This document shows, one piece after another, positions 39,207-46,923 of a DNA stretch of 64,000 bases. How positions within the stretch are numbered: position 1 is the first letter of the stretch; each line of letters starts with the position of its first letter. The stretch is from Modestobacter versicolor (GTDB taxonomy: Bacteria; Actinomycetota; Actinomycetes; Mycobacteriales; Geodermatophilaceae). Under the pieces are notes generated by a model. The model was not told the origin of the DNA and did not search any database. It saw nothing but the letters and a program-made list of their open reading frames with translations. The DNA is taken from the NCBI RefSeq assembly GCF_014195485.1, contig NZ_JACIBU010000001.1:2480001-2544000 (forward strand), given 5' to 3'. The position numbers were made by a program, and so were the translations under genes.

Positions 39207-40844
39207 TCAGGGCCGCCAGTTCCCGGTGGCGACGACGACGAGGCCGGGGACGTCCTGGTCGACCTCGAAGTAGCGCGGCACCGGGCCGGAGACGTCGGGG
39301 AACTGCTCGACCAGCTGCGCGGCCGCCTGCTGCTGCACCGAGTCGCCCTCGGTGAAGTAGACGGTCGTGGTGGCCACGTCCTGGACCGGGGACTCGCCGG
39401 TGCGGGTGACCTCCCAGCCACCACCGGTGAACGCGTCACCGATGTCGCCGGCCAGCCCGTTGATGCTCGTGCTGTTCAGCACGGTGATCGGCGCCCGCAC
39501 CGGGCCGACCGGGGCCGGCGTGAGCTCCGCGGTGGGGGCGACGCTCTCCTGCACCGGCAGCGCCTCGCCGCTCGGGGCGGGGGCGGTGCTGGTGACCGGG
39601 CTCTGCGCGGAGGTCTCCTCCGCCTCCGGCGAGGCGAACGACCAGAAGCCCAGCACGCCGACGGCGACCACCACGAAGGCGACGAGCCCCTGCACCGCGC
39701 GGCGCGGGAAGCGGCGCGGCCCGTCGGCCGGGTCGGGCCTCCGCTCGTCGTCGCGACCGGGTCCGCCGAGCGCAGGCCCGGCGGGACGGTCCGGCGGGCC
39801 GACCTTGCGGCCGGACTTCTTCCGGGCCGCCTCGGCGGCCTGGCGCTCGAGCCGGGCGGCGGCCCGGCCGCCCACGGGGACGTCGATCGCCCGCCGCGAC
39901 CGCTCCGGCTCGGCGGCCGGCTCGGGGGCGGGGTCCTCCGGCGCGAGCCGGGGCGCCGGGCGGCCGGACGCCAGCGGGGGCGCCGGGGGCGCGGTGCGGG
40001 ACGGCCGGGCGGGGGTCTGCGGAGAGCGGGCCGGGGCGGCCGCGACGGCGGCCTGGGCGGCCGGCTGACCCCACGGGGAGTCGGCAGGTGCGGCGCTGGA
40101 GACGCGCTGGGTGACGTCGTGCGGCGGCGGGGTCGGCGGCCCGGGCTCGGACGCCCAGCTGGGCATGCCGGTGGTGCGCGGAGCGGCGTCGGCGCCCGCG
40201 GGGGCCGGGGCGGGCGGGCCGTCGGGTCGGGCCGGCGGCGGGACGGTCCGGCCGACGGCAGCCGCCGGGGCGGCGGCGGTCATCGGACCGGAGACGGCCG
40301 GGGCGGCCGCCGGGCGGGGAGCAACCGGGGCCTGGCGGGCCGGGGCCTGGGCGGTCGGGGCCTGGGCCGCCGGCGTCTGCACCGCCGGGGTCTGGGCCGG
40401 GGCCTGCGCCGCCGGGGTCTGGGCCGGAGCTCCGGGCGCCTGCGCAGCGGGGAGCCGGCGCCGCTCGCCGGTCGCCGGCGGGCGGCCGGGCGCCGCAGTC
40501 GGGTCGGCGTCGGTGCGCCGGCGGCCGGCACCGGGGGGCGGGCCACCGGCCGGGCGGGCCGGCGGACGGCGGACCATCGGGTCCTCACCGGAGGGCAGCA
40601 GCCCCTCGCGGCGGCGGTCGGCCCGGCTGGTCCGCGGCATGGTCATCGCACCGTCGGACTCCGGCCCGGCCGAGCGGGCCGGTGGCACGGCGGCGCCGGG
40701 GCGGCGGGGGCCGGTGAGCGGGTCGGCGGCGGACCGGTCGGTCGCCGGAGCGGCCTCCCGGCGCTCGTCCGCCCGGCGGCGACCGCCCGGCGGGGTCACC
40801 TCGGGCGGACCTCCGTCACTGCCCGGCTGCGCATGCCTCCCCAC
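39207..40844 (-). CDS. LytR C-terminal (VirR-like) membrane protein with long disordered N-terminus
   Basis: A 545-residue bitopic protein. Residues 1-380 are a Pro/Ala/Arg-rich disordered cytoplasmic tail with imperfect AQTPAAQAPAQTP-type repeats. Residues 381-404 are a single membrane helix (RRAVQGLVAFVVVAVGVLGFWSFA). Residues 451-545 form a LytR_C domain (APITVLNSTSINGLAGDIGDAF...VPGLVVVATGNW). The upstream DUF3263 gene mirrors Rv0430, and LytR_C mirrors VirR (Rv0431, 164 residues), which controls vesicle release and the envelope. The tail is far longer than VirR's. The GTG at 40844 follows TAGCCT (40858-40853) by eight bases; ATG at 40646 is an alternative. Confidence 0.8.
   Translation of the reverse strand: MGRHAQPGSDGGPPEVTPPGGRRRADERREAAPATDRSAADPLTGPRRPGAAVPPARSAGPESDGAMTMPRTSRADRRREGLLPSGEDPMVRRPPARPAGGPPPGAGRRRTDADPTAAPGRPPATGERRRLPAAQAPGAPAQTPAAQAPAQTPAVQTPAAQAPTAQAPARQAPVAPRPAAAPAVSGPMTAAAPAAAVGRTVPPPARPDGPPAPAPAGADAAPRTTGMPSWASEPGPPTPPPHDVTQRVSSAAPADSPWGQPAAQAAVAAAPARSPQTPARPSRTAPPAPPLASGRPAPRLAPEDPAPEPAAEPERSRRAIDVPVGGRAAARLERQAAEAARKKSGRKVGPPDRPAGPALGGPGRDDERRPDPADGPRRFPRRAVQGLVAFVVVAVGVLGFWSFASPEAEETSAQSPVTSTAPAPSGEALPVQESVAPTAELTPAPVGPVRAPITVLNSTSINGLAGDIGDAFTGGGWEVTRTGESPVQDVATTTVYFTEGDSVQQQAAAQLVEQFPDVSGPVPRYFEVDQDVPGLVVVATGNWRP
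40320..40445 (-). repeat. Low-complexity GGGGTCTGGGCCGG-type repeats in the VirR-like gene
   Basis: Imperfect short repeats of GCC(T/C)GGGCCG and GCCGGGGTCTG encode the AQTP/AQAP peptide repeats. They keep reading frame, so the region is coding, but copy number is likely variable between strains. Confidence 0.7.
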
Positions 40845-40855
40845 AGTGAGAGAGG

Positions 40856-41212
40856 CTAGTCGCGCGTCGGGTCGCTGCCCAGGACCCGGCCGGAGCGCTG
40901 CCGTTGGCGCGCCGCCCTCATCCGGCGCAGCCGGCGGACCAGCAGCGGGTCGGCGGCGAGGGCCTCGGGACGGTCGACCAGGGCGTTGAGCACCTGGTAG
41001 TAGCGGGTCGCCGACATCCCGAAGCGTTCCCGGATCGCCGCTTCCTTCGCCCCCGCGAAGCGCCACCACTGCCGTTCGAAGGCCAGGATCTCGCGCTCGC
41101 GGGCCGGCAGCGCCGCACCCGTGTCGTCCCCAGCCGTCACAGGAGCCCCATCGGCCCCAGCCGGGGAGGTCGCCGCGGCGCCGGCGACGGGCTGCACGCC
41201 CTCGCTGCTCAT
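40856..41212 (-). CDS. DUF3263 small DNA-binding-like protein (Rv0430-like)
   Basis: A 118-residue protein. The DUF3263 core is ALPAREREILAFERQWWRFAGAKEAAIRERFGMSATRYYQVLNALVDRPEALAADPLLVRRLRRMR, a helical domain with sigma-70 region-4/HTH-like character that may bind DNA. The N-terminal 40 residues are Ala/Gly-rich and the C-terminus is basic. The ATG at 41212 has GGAGG five bases upstream. It is 11 bp before the VirR-like gene, and the pair is conserved in mycobacteria (Rv0430/Rv0431, from memory). Function unknown. Confidence 0.85.
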   Translation of the reverse strand: MSSEGVQPVAGAAATSPAGADGAPVTAGDDTGAALPAREREILAFERQWWRFAGAKEAAIRERFGMSATRYYQVLNALVDRPEALAADPLLVRRLRRMRAARQRQRSGRVLGSDPTRD

Positions 41213-41294
41213 GACCGCCTCCGTCCCGTGGAATCCCAACCGTGTGATTACACGACGGTAGTCCGCGGGGGTGACAGGCGGGGCGGGGGCGACC

Positions 41295-42209
41295 CTAGGT
41301 CGTGGCGGGCACCGGCACGGCCGCGGCCCGCCGGACGCTGTGCGCCTGCCGGAGGCTGTCGACGGAGAAGACGGCCAGCGCCAGCCAGACGATGGCGAAC
41401 CCGGCCAGCCGGGCCGGGGGCATCGGCTCGTCGTAGACGAAGACGCCGATCGACAGCTGCATCAGCGGGGTGACGTACTGCAGCAGCCCGACCGTGGACA
41501 GCGGCACCCGGCTGGCCGCCGCGGCGAACAGCAGCAGCGGGACCGCGGTGGCCAGGCCGGTGCTGACCAGCAGGAAGGCGTTGCCGGCCCCGGCGTGGCC
41601 GAAGGCCGCGTCACCGGAGCCCTGCAGCACGCCGATCACCACCAGGGCCGGCACGAAGACGACGGCGGTCTCCACGAACAGGCCGGGCGCGGCGTCGACC
41701 CGCACCACCTTCTTCATCAGCCCGTAGAGCCCGAAGCTCAGCGCGAGGGTGAGCGCGATCCACGGCGGCCGGCCGTGGTCGACGGTGAGCACGACGACCG
41801 CCAGCACGGCGGTGCCGACCGCCACCCACTGCAGCCGGCGCAGCCGCTCGCGGAACACGAAGACCCCGAGCACCACGCTGACCAGCGGGTTGATGAAGTA
41901 CCCGAGCGAGGCCTCGACGACGTGCCCGGAGTTGACCGCGTAGACGTACACGAGCCAGTTGGCGGCGATGAGCACCGCGGCGACGGCGAGCACCAGCAGC
42001 GACCGCCGGGCACCGACCGCGGCCCGCACCTGCGGCCAGCCGCGGCGCACGGTCAGCAGCAGGCCGACGAACAGCAGCGACCAGGCCACCCGGTGGGCGA
42101 CGATCTCCAGCCCGCCGGCCGGCTCGAGCAGCGGGAAGTAGAGCGGGAAGACGCCCCACAGCACGTACGCCCCGAGGCCGGCCCACACCCCGACGCGCCG
42201 TTCGTCCAC
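41295..42209 (-). CDS. rarD: RarD-type EamA/DMT transporter
   Basis: A 304-residue membrane protein with ten predicted helices in two EamA halves. It starts MDERRVGVWAGLGAYVLWGVFPLYFPLLEPAGGLEIVAHR, the diagnostic RarD N-terminus. Conserved stretches ANWLVYVYAVNSGHVVEASLGYFINPLVSVVLG and PLSTVGLLQYVTPLMQLSIGVFVYDEPMP match RarD (chloramphenicol-sensitivity protein family). Its natural substrate is unknown. The GTG start at 42209 lies six bases after minus-strand TACGGT. A nine-bp-arm inverted repeat sits 28-50 bp upstream. Confidence 0.9.
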   Translation of the reverse strand: MDERRVGVWAGLGAYVLWGVFPLYFPLLEPAGGLEIVAHRVAWSLLFVGLLLTVRRGWPQVRAAVGARRSLLVLAVAAVLIAANWLVYVYAVNSGHVVEASLGYFINPLVSVVLGVFVFRERLRRLQWVAVGTAVLAVVVLTVDHGRPPWIALTLALSFGLYGLMKKVVRVDAAPGLFVETAVVFVPALVVIGVLQGSGDAAFGHAGAGNAFLLVSTGLATAVPLLLFAAAASRVPLSTVGLLQYVTPLMQLSIGVFVYDEPMPPARLAGFAIVWLALAVFSVDSLRQAHSVRRAAAVPVPATT

Positions 42210-42236
42210 CGGCGCACCGTACGCCCCACCGTTCCC

Positions 42237-42259
42237 GGTCGTGAGGCTGGCTCACGACC
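42237..42259. promoter_or_regulatory. Inverted repeat upstream of rarD, operator candidate
   Basis: Perfect arms GGTCGTGAG and CTCACGACC with a five-base spacer (GCTGG), centred about 38 bp upstream of the rarD start. The short arms and spacer fit a dimeric repressor site better than a terminator. No cognate regulator is identified. Confidence 0.45.
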
Positions 42260-42290
42260 GTGCCGCCGGCACCCCCCGGAGGACGCACGA

Positions 42291-42332
42291 GGCCCGGTGC
42301 CCGCCGACGTCGTCGTCAGCGGGCACCGGGCC
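42291..42332. terminator. PTS operon terminator
   Basis: GGCCCGGTGCCCGC (42291-42304) pairs perfectly with its complement (42319-42332), 15 bp past the dehydrogenase stop. Confidence 0.9.
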
Positions 42333-42347
42333 CCGGGTGCACCGGCG

Positions 42348-43388
42348 TCAGGGTTCGATGGTGACCTTGATGGCCTCGCCGCTGGCGATCGCGTCCAGGC
42401 CCTTCTGCACGTCGTCGAGGCCCAGCCGGTGGGTGATCAGGTCGGCGACCGGCACCTCGCCGGAGGCCATCAGCCGCAGCGCCTCCTTGTTGTGCGCCGG
42501 GCTGGAGCCGTTGGCGCCCACGATCGTCAGCTCGCGGTAGTGCACGAGGTTGCTGTCGACCTGCACGATCGGGTTGTCCTTGGGCAGGCCGCCGAAGAAG
42601 CTGACCACGCCCTCCCGGGCCACCATCTGCAGCGCCTGCTGCTGGGCGGCGCCGGAGGCGGCGGCCACGATCGCGACGTCGACCCCGCGCCCGCCGGTGA
42701 GCTCCTTGATCGCCTCGACCGGGTCGGTGTCCTCGGCGGCCACGGTGGCGTCGGGCTGGACCCGGTCGGCGGAGAGCTTGAGCCGCTCGGCGTTGAGGTC
42801 GACCAGGAACACCCGGGCGGCACCGCGGGCGCGGGCCAGCCGGACGTGCAGGCAGCCGATGGGGCCGGCGCCGATGACGACGACGTCCTGGCCCTCCCCC
42901 ACCCGGGCCAGCTCCTGGCCGTTGAGCACGCAGGCCAGCGGCTCGGCGACGGACGCCTCGTCGAAGCCCAGGCCGTCGGGGATGCGGTTGAGGCCGTCGA
43001 CGGCGAGCACCTCGCGCGGCACGACCATGTACTCGGCGAAGCCGCCCTCGAAGTTGTAGCCCATCGAGAGCTGGTTCTCGCAGACCGTCAGGTGGCCGCG
43101 ACGGCACTCCTCGCAGGTGCCGTCGGGGATGGCGGCGATGACCTGCACGCGGTCACCGGCCGCCCAGCCCTCGACGCCGTCGCCGACCTCGACCACCTCA
43201 CCGGCGATCTCGTGGCCGATGACCCGCGGGGGGCGGATGTTGGGGTGGCCGAACCGGGAGATCTTCAGGTCGGTGCCACAGGTGGAGCAGTTGCGGACGC
43301 GGATCTTGACCTCGCCCGGACCGGCGGTGGGCTCCGGGGAGTCCTCGATCCGGATGTCGCCGGGGGCGTAGAACCGGGCGACCTTCAT
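42348..43388 (-). CDS. Zinc-dependent medium-chain dehydrogenase (sorbitol/polyol-type)
   Basis: A 346-residue MDR alcohol/polyol dehydrogenase. Catalytic zinc ligands are C39 in NCSTCGTDLK, GHE (RVIGHEIAGEVVEVGDGVEGWAAGDRV) and the later Glu. The structural-zinc loop DGTCEECRRGHLTVCEN has three Cys, with Asp in place of the usual first Cys. The coenzyme site is VVVIGAGPIGCLHVRLARARGA. The gene is last in a mannitol-type PTS operon, so it may oxidise mannitol-1-phosphate or a related polyol phosphate in place of MtlD, a family-level inference. A strong hairpin separates it from the IIA gene. Confidence 0.87.
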   Translation of the reverse strand: MKVARFYAPGDIRIEDSPEPTAGPGEVKIRVRNCSTCGTDLKISRFGHPNIRPPRVIGHEIAGEVVEVGDGVEGWAAGDRVQVIAAIPDGTCEECRRGHLTVCENQLSMGYNFEGGFAEYMVVPREVLAVDGLNRIPDGLGFDEASVAEPLACVLNGQELARVGEGQDVVVIGAGPIGCLHVRLARARGAARVFLVDLNAERLKLSADRVQPDATVAAEDTDPVEAIKELTGGRGVDVAIVAAASGAAQQQALQMVAREGVVSFFGGLPKDNPIVQVDSNLVHYRELTIVGANGSSPAHNKEALRLMASGEVPVADLITHRLGLDDVQKGLDAIASGEAIKVTIEP

Positions 43389-43418
43389 GTGCTGACCCTC
43401 TTCCGTCTCGTGTGGATG

Positions 43419-43450
43419 CGGCGGGGGACGGCGTGCGCCGTCCCCCGCCG
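43419..43450. promoter_or_regulatory. Intra-operon hairpin between IIA and dehydrogenase
   Basis: Perfect 14-bp GC arms CGGCGGGGGACGGC and its complement enclose GTGC in the gap between the IIA stop and the dehydrogenase start. In the middle of an operon this suggests a partial terminator or an mRNA-stabilising end rather than a stop signal. Confidence 0.8.
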
Positions 43451-43455
43451 GGTGC

Positions 43456-43920
43456 TCAGTCGTCCTCGTCGTCGTCCTCGACGGTGGACAGGAGGGTCTG
43501 GACCTCCTCGACCGACCGGGCCGCGCGCAGGGCAGCGGCCCGGTCGGGGTCCATGAGGACCTGGGCGAGCGCGGCGAGCACCGGCAGGTGCCCGTCGCCG
43601 GCCGCGGCGATGCCGATGACGACCTCGGCGCGGCCGTTGCCCCAGTCCACGCCGTCGGGGTACCGGACCACCGTCAGCGCGTCGTGCTTCACCCCGGCCT
43701 TGCCGGCGTTGGTGCCGTGCGGGATCGCCACCCCCTCGCCCATGTAGGTCGAGATGGAGCCCTCCCGCTCGAGCATCGACGCGACGTAGGACTCGTCGAC
43801 CGCACCCGAGGCCAGCAGCAGCTCACCGGCCTGCCGGACGGCCTCGAACTTGTCCGCGGCCTGCCCGTCGAGCCGGATCCGGCTGGCGTCGAGCAGCTCG
43901 GAGACCAGCCCGTCAGCCAT
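43456..43920 (-). CDS. PTS mannitol-type IIA component
   Basis: A 154-residue phosphocarrier of the mannitol/fructose IIA fold. The active-site histidine is H68 in GEGVAIPHGTNAGKAG; the surroundings (GSISTYMGEGVAIPHGT, VVIGIAAAGDGHLPVLAALAQVL) match the family. It should take phosphate from HPr and pass it to IIB. The C-terminus ends in an acidic VEDDDEDD run. The ATG at 43920 overlaps the IIB stop by eight bases. It is separately encoded, unlike E. coli MtlA where A, B and C are fused. Confidence 0.92.
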   Translation of the reverse strand: MADGLVSELLDASRIRLDGQAADKFEAVRQAGELLLASGAVDESYVASMLEREGSISTYMGEGVAIPHGTNAGKAGVKHDALTVVRYPDGVDWGNGRAEVVIGIAAAGDGHLPVLAALAQVLMDPDRAAALRAARSVEEVQTLLSTVEDDDEDD

Positions 43921-44221
43921 CGATGGTCGTGCCGCCCTGGATCGCCTTCACCACGGCGGTGACCGCCGGGTCGCCGACGAAGAGGTTGAAGGGCACGACC
44001 GGCCGGTCACCGGCCAGCCGGCGGGCCCGGTCGGCCAGCTGGCTGTGCGTGAGCACGACGTCGGCGTCGTCCGGGATGCTGTCGACGGGCGAGTGCTCGA
44101 CGACCACGCCGTTCTTCTTGAGCTGCTTCTTCAGCTGGTTGGCCAGCAGCACGCTGCTGCCCATCCCGGCGTCGCACGCGACGACCAGCTTCTTGACGTC
44201 GTTACCAGCGATGCTCGCCAT
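43913..44221 (-). CDS. PTS mannitol-type IIB component
   Basis: A 102-residue IIB domain. The phospho-accepting cysteine is C16 in KLVVACDAGMGSSVLLANQL, followed by VLTHSQLADRARRL and PFNLFVGDPAV. It passes phosphate from IIA to the sugar bound by IIC. It is very tightly spaced: two bases after the IIC stop and overlapping IIA by eight bases. Confidence 0.93.
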   Translation of the reverse strand: MASIAGNDVKKLVVACDAGMGSSVLLANQLKKQLKKNGVVVEHSPVDSIPDDADVVLTHSQLADRARRLAGDRPVVPFNLFVGDPAVTAVVKAIQGGTTIDG

Positions 44222-44223
44222 GG

Positions 44224-45384
44224 TCAGGCTCCTGCCGTCTCGTTGCGGGACGCAGAGGCAGGAGAGGAACCGGGCTCGTCGACCGGTCGCTGCCCCGCCT
44301 CGACCGCGACGTCGGCCGCCGCGTCGTCGTTGACGAGCTTCTCACCACGACCGAAGCCCAGGAGCGCCGAGCCGACCGCGAAGGAGACCGCCGCGGCGAT
44401 CACGACGCCGAGGAGCACGCCCACGTAGCCGCCCCGGGGGGTCTGCGCCAGGTAGGCGATGATGCTGCCCGGCGACGGGGAGGCCACCAGGCCGGCGTCG
44501 GTGACCATGAAGGTGCCCACGCCCGCGGCGCCACCGGCGATCGCGGCCAGGATCATCTTCGGCTTCATCAGGATGTACGGGAAGTAGATCTCGTGGATGC
44601 CGCCGAAGAACTGGATCACGATCGCGGCGGGCACCGACGGGCGGAGCGTGCGCGGCCCGAAGAACAGGTAGGCCAGCAGGACACCGAGGCCCGGGCCGGG
44701 GTTGGACTCGATCATGAACAGGATCGACTGGCCGGTCTCGGCCGACTCGGCGGCGCCGAGCGGCGTGAACAGGCCCTGGTTGATCGCGTTGTTCAGGAAC
44801 AGCACCTTGGCCGGCTCGACGACGACCGAGGCCAGCGGCAGCAGGCTGTGGTCGATCAGCCAGTCGGTCAGGTCGCCCAGCCGCTGGGTCAGCCAGTTCA
44901 CCGACGGGCCGATGGCCCACTGGCCGAGGAGCGCGAACGCACCACCCAGGATGCCGAGGGAGAAGTTGTCGACCAGCATCTCGAAGCCGGCCTTCGTGCG
45001 CTCCTGGATGAAGCCGTCGACGTACTTGAGCGCCAGGGCGGCCAGCGGGCCGATGATCATCGCGCCGAGGAACATCGGCACGTCGGCGCCGACGATGACG
45101 CCGATGGTGGCGACGGCACCGATGACGGCGCCGCGCTGGCCGTGCACGATGCGGCCACCGGTGTAGCCGATCAGCAGCGGCAGCAGGAACGTGATCATCG
45201 GGCCGACGAGGAGCGCGAACTCCTCGTTCGGGGTCCAGCCGGTGGGGATGAACAGCGCGGTGATCAGGCCCCAGGCGATGAACGCACCGATGTTGGGCAT
45301 GACCATGCCGGCGAGGAAGCCGCCGAAGCGCTGCACCCGCGCCTTCCAGCCAGTGCCCGTCACCGTGGGCGTGTATGCGGTCAT
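44224..45384 (-). CDS. PTS mannitol-type IIC permease
   Basis: A 386-residue membrane component with about eight helices. Conserved stretches: VQRFGGFLAGMVMPNIGAFIAWGLITALFIPTGW, PLLIGYTGGRIVHGQRGAVIGAVA, NNAINQGLFTPLGAAE (sugar-binding NxINxG type) and FFGGIHEIYFPYILMKPKMILAA, all typical of MtlA IIC. Mannitol is the best substrate guess, but related polyols are possible. The C-terminal 35 residues (VNDDAAADVAVEAGQRPVDEPG) are a hydrophilic tail. ATG at 45384 has GGGAG upstream. It is the second gene of the operon after the DeoR regulator. Confidence 0.91.
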   Translation of the reverse strand: MTAYTPTVTGTGWKARVQRFGGFLAGMVMPNIGAFIAWGLITALFIPTGWTPNEEFALLVGPMITFLLPLLIGYTGGRIVHGQRGAVIGAVATIGVIVGADVPMFLGAMIIGPLAALALKYVDGFIQERTKAGFEMLVDNFSLGILGGAFALLGQWAIGPSVNWLTQRLGDLTDWLIDHSLLPLASVVVEPAKVLFLNNAINQGLFTPLGAAESAETGQSILFMIESNPGPGLGVLLAYLFFGPRTLRPSVPAAIVIQFFGGIHEIYFPYILMKPKMILAAIAGGAAGVGTFMVTDAGLVASPSPGSIIAYLAQTPRGGYVGVLLGVVIAAAVSFAVGSALLGFGRGEKLVNDDAAADVAVEAGQRPVDEPGSSPASASRNETAGA

Positions 45385-45484
45385 GGACGTGCTCCCTGTT
45401 CCTTCATTGGATGGGTGGTGGGGTGGGTCGGAGGTGCAGGTGCATCCCGCACGGGGCGGGAGGACTGGAGGGCCGGGCGGGGGT

Positions 45485-46246
45485 TCACACCCGCACCACC
45501 CGGGGGCCGGCGGCGGCGAGCTCACCGGCGGTGCGCTCGTCGAGGCCGCTGTCGGTGATCAGCAGGTCGACGTCGTCGAGGTCGGCGAAGCGGGCCAGGT
45601 GGTCGTGGCCGACCTTGCTGTGGTCGGCCAGCAGCACGACCCGGCGGGCGGCCTTGACCATCGCGGCCTTGACGGCGGCCTCGGTGGGGTCGGGGGTGGT
45701 GAGGCCGCGCTCGACGGAGACGCCGTTGGTGGCCAGCAGGCAGACGTCGACGTAGAGCCCGGCCAGCGCCTGCTGCGCCCAGGCGTCGACGGAGGCGAGC
45801 GTGCGGCTGCGCACCCGGCCGCCGATCAGCAGCACGTTGAGGTTGGGGAACGCGGCGAGCTTGCTGGCCAGCGGCAGCGCGTTGGTGACGATGGTCAGCT
45901 CGCGGTCGCCGGGCATCAGGTCGGCGAGCCGGGCGGTGGTGGTGCCGGCGTCGATGAGGACGGCGCCGTCCTCGGGGAGCTCGGCGATCGCGGCCTTGGC
46001 GATCCGCTCCTTCTCCGCGGTCAGGACGACGTCGCGGGCGGCCACCGCGGGCTCGAAGCCCAGCCGCTCCACCGGGATCGCGCCACCGTGCACCCGCCGG
46101 ACGACGCCACCCCGCTCCAGCGCGGTGAGGTCCTTGCGGATCGTCTCCGGTGCGACGTCGAGCTCGGTGGCCAGCTCGGCGACCTCGACGCGGCCAGCGG
46201 TGCGCGCCGCACGGAGGATGTGCTCCTGCCGCTCCTGCGCGTACAT
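45485..46246 (-). CDS. DeoR-family regulator of the PTS operon
   Basis: A 253-residue DeoR/GlpR-type regulator. The N-terminal helix-turn-helix is YAQERQEHILRAARTAGRVEVAELATELDVAPETIRKDLTALERGGVVRRVHGGAI. The effector-binding domain (DAGTTTARLADLM, IVTNALPLASKLA, LLATNGVSVERGLTT, VVLLADHSKVGHD) senses phosphorylated sugars in this family. The ATG at 46246 has GAGG five bases upstream; a GTG at 46261 is possible but overlaps the ribosome site. It is first in the operon and likely autoregulated. A GTGA-N6-TCAC dyad overlaps its translation start region. Confidence 0.92.
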   Translation of the reverse strand: MYAQERQEHILRAARTAGRVEVAELATELDVAPETIRKDLTALERGGVVRRVHGGAIPVERLGFEPAVAARDVVLTAEKERIAKAAIAELPEDGAVLIDAGTTTARLADLMPGDRELTIVTNALPLASKLAAFPNLNVLLIGGRVRSRTLASVDAWAQQALAGLYVDVCLLATNGVSVERGLTTPDPTEAAVKAAMVKAARRVVLLADHSKVGHDHLARFADLDDVDLLITDSGLDERTAGELAAAGPRVVRV

Positions 46247-46247
46247 C

Positions 46248-46261
46248 GTGACCTCCCTCAC
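46248..46261. promoter_or_regulatory. GTGA-N6-TCAC dyad at the DeoR start
   Basis: GTGA (46248-46251), six bases, TCAC (46258-46261), matching the core of CRP/GlxR-type cAMP-receptor sites. It surrounds the DeoR Shine-Dalgarno (read on the minus strand as GGGAGG). Carbon-catabolite control of a sugar operon would be logical, but the site lies on the ribosome-binding site, so coincidence is possible. Confidence 0.35.
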
Positions 46262-46501
46262 ACGTCAGCGTTCTGCAGGGATGTGTCTACGGCCACAAGC
46301 GGGCGAAGTCAAGCCGACCCGGAGCCAAACGGACCATGATCTTTCCGTGCACGCGGTCGAAGTGGGCTCGCGCGTGACCGGCATCACATCGTGCGCCACT
46401 CGAGTGTGCCCCTCGCGACGACGCGCGGGAGGGCGGCCGGATGGAGCGCCGCGCGCCCGCTCCCCCGTCACCGGACCGTCGACGCGCCTACCGTTGGCCG
46501 G

Positions 46502-46900
46502 GTGGACGCTGGACGCCCGAACCCGGCCCAGTGGCTCTGGTACGCCTACGGCGGCGGACTGCCCCGGTCGCTCTCGCCGTGGGTGCTCGACGACGTCACC
46601 CGGCACAGCTGGGTGCTCCGCCACCTCGCCCGGGCGCTGGTGCAGCTGGCCCCGGTCGTCGTCCTGTGCCTGCTCGTCCCGCCCGTCGACCTCGCCGTCC
46701 GGGTGACCGCGGCCGGCGGCGGGCTGGTGATCGGGCTGCTCTTCTCGGTCGCCTACATGACCGAGACGACCGAGCACCGCGCGGTCAAGGCCGGCTGGCC
46801 ACCGGGGACGACGGCCGAGCGCCGGGCCGAGCGGGCCGAACGCGAGCGCCTGGAACGGCAGGCCCGCTACCGCTCCGGCGGCGCCGGCAGCTTCGACTGA
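46502..46900 (+). CDS. DUF5313 membrane protein
   Basis: A 132-residue membrane protein of the DUF5313 type, known mainly from actinobacteria: RPNPAQWLWYAYGGGLPRSLSPWVLDDVTRHSWVLRHLARALVQLAPVVV. Two hydrophobic segments follow (LVQLAPVVVLCLLVP; VTAAGGGLVIGLLFSVAYMTET), then a charged, Arg-rich C-terminal helix (AERRAERAERERLERQARYR). The GTG at 46502 lies seven bases after TACCGT (46489-46494), leaderless geometry. Function unknown. Confidence 0.82.
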   Translation: MDAGRPNPAQWLWYAYGGGLPRSLSPWVLDDVTRHSWVLRHLARALVQLAPVVVLCLLVPPVDLAVRVTAAGGGLVIGLLFSVAYMTETTEHRAVKAGWPPGTTAERRAERAERERLERQARYRSGGAGSFD

Positions 46901-46923
46901 GGAGCCAACGGCAGGATGGAGCC

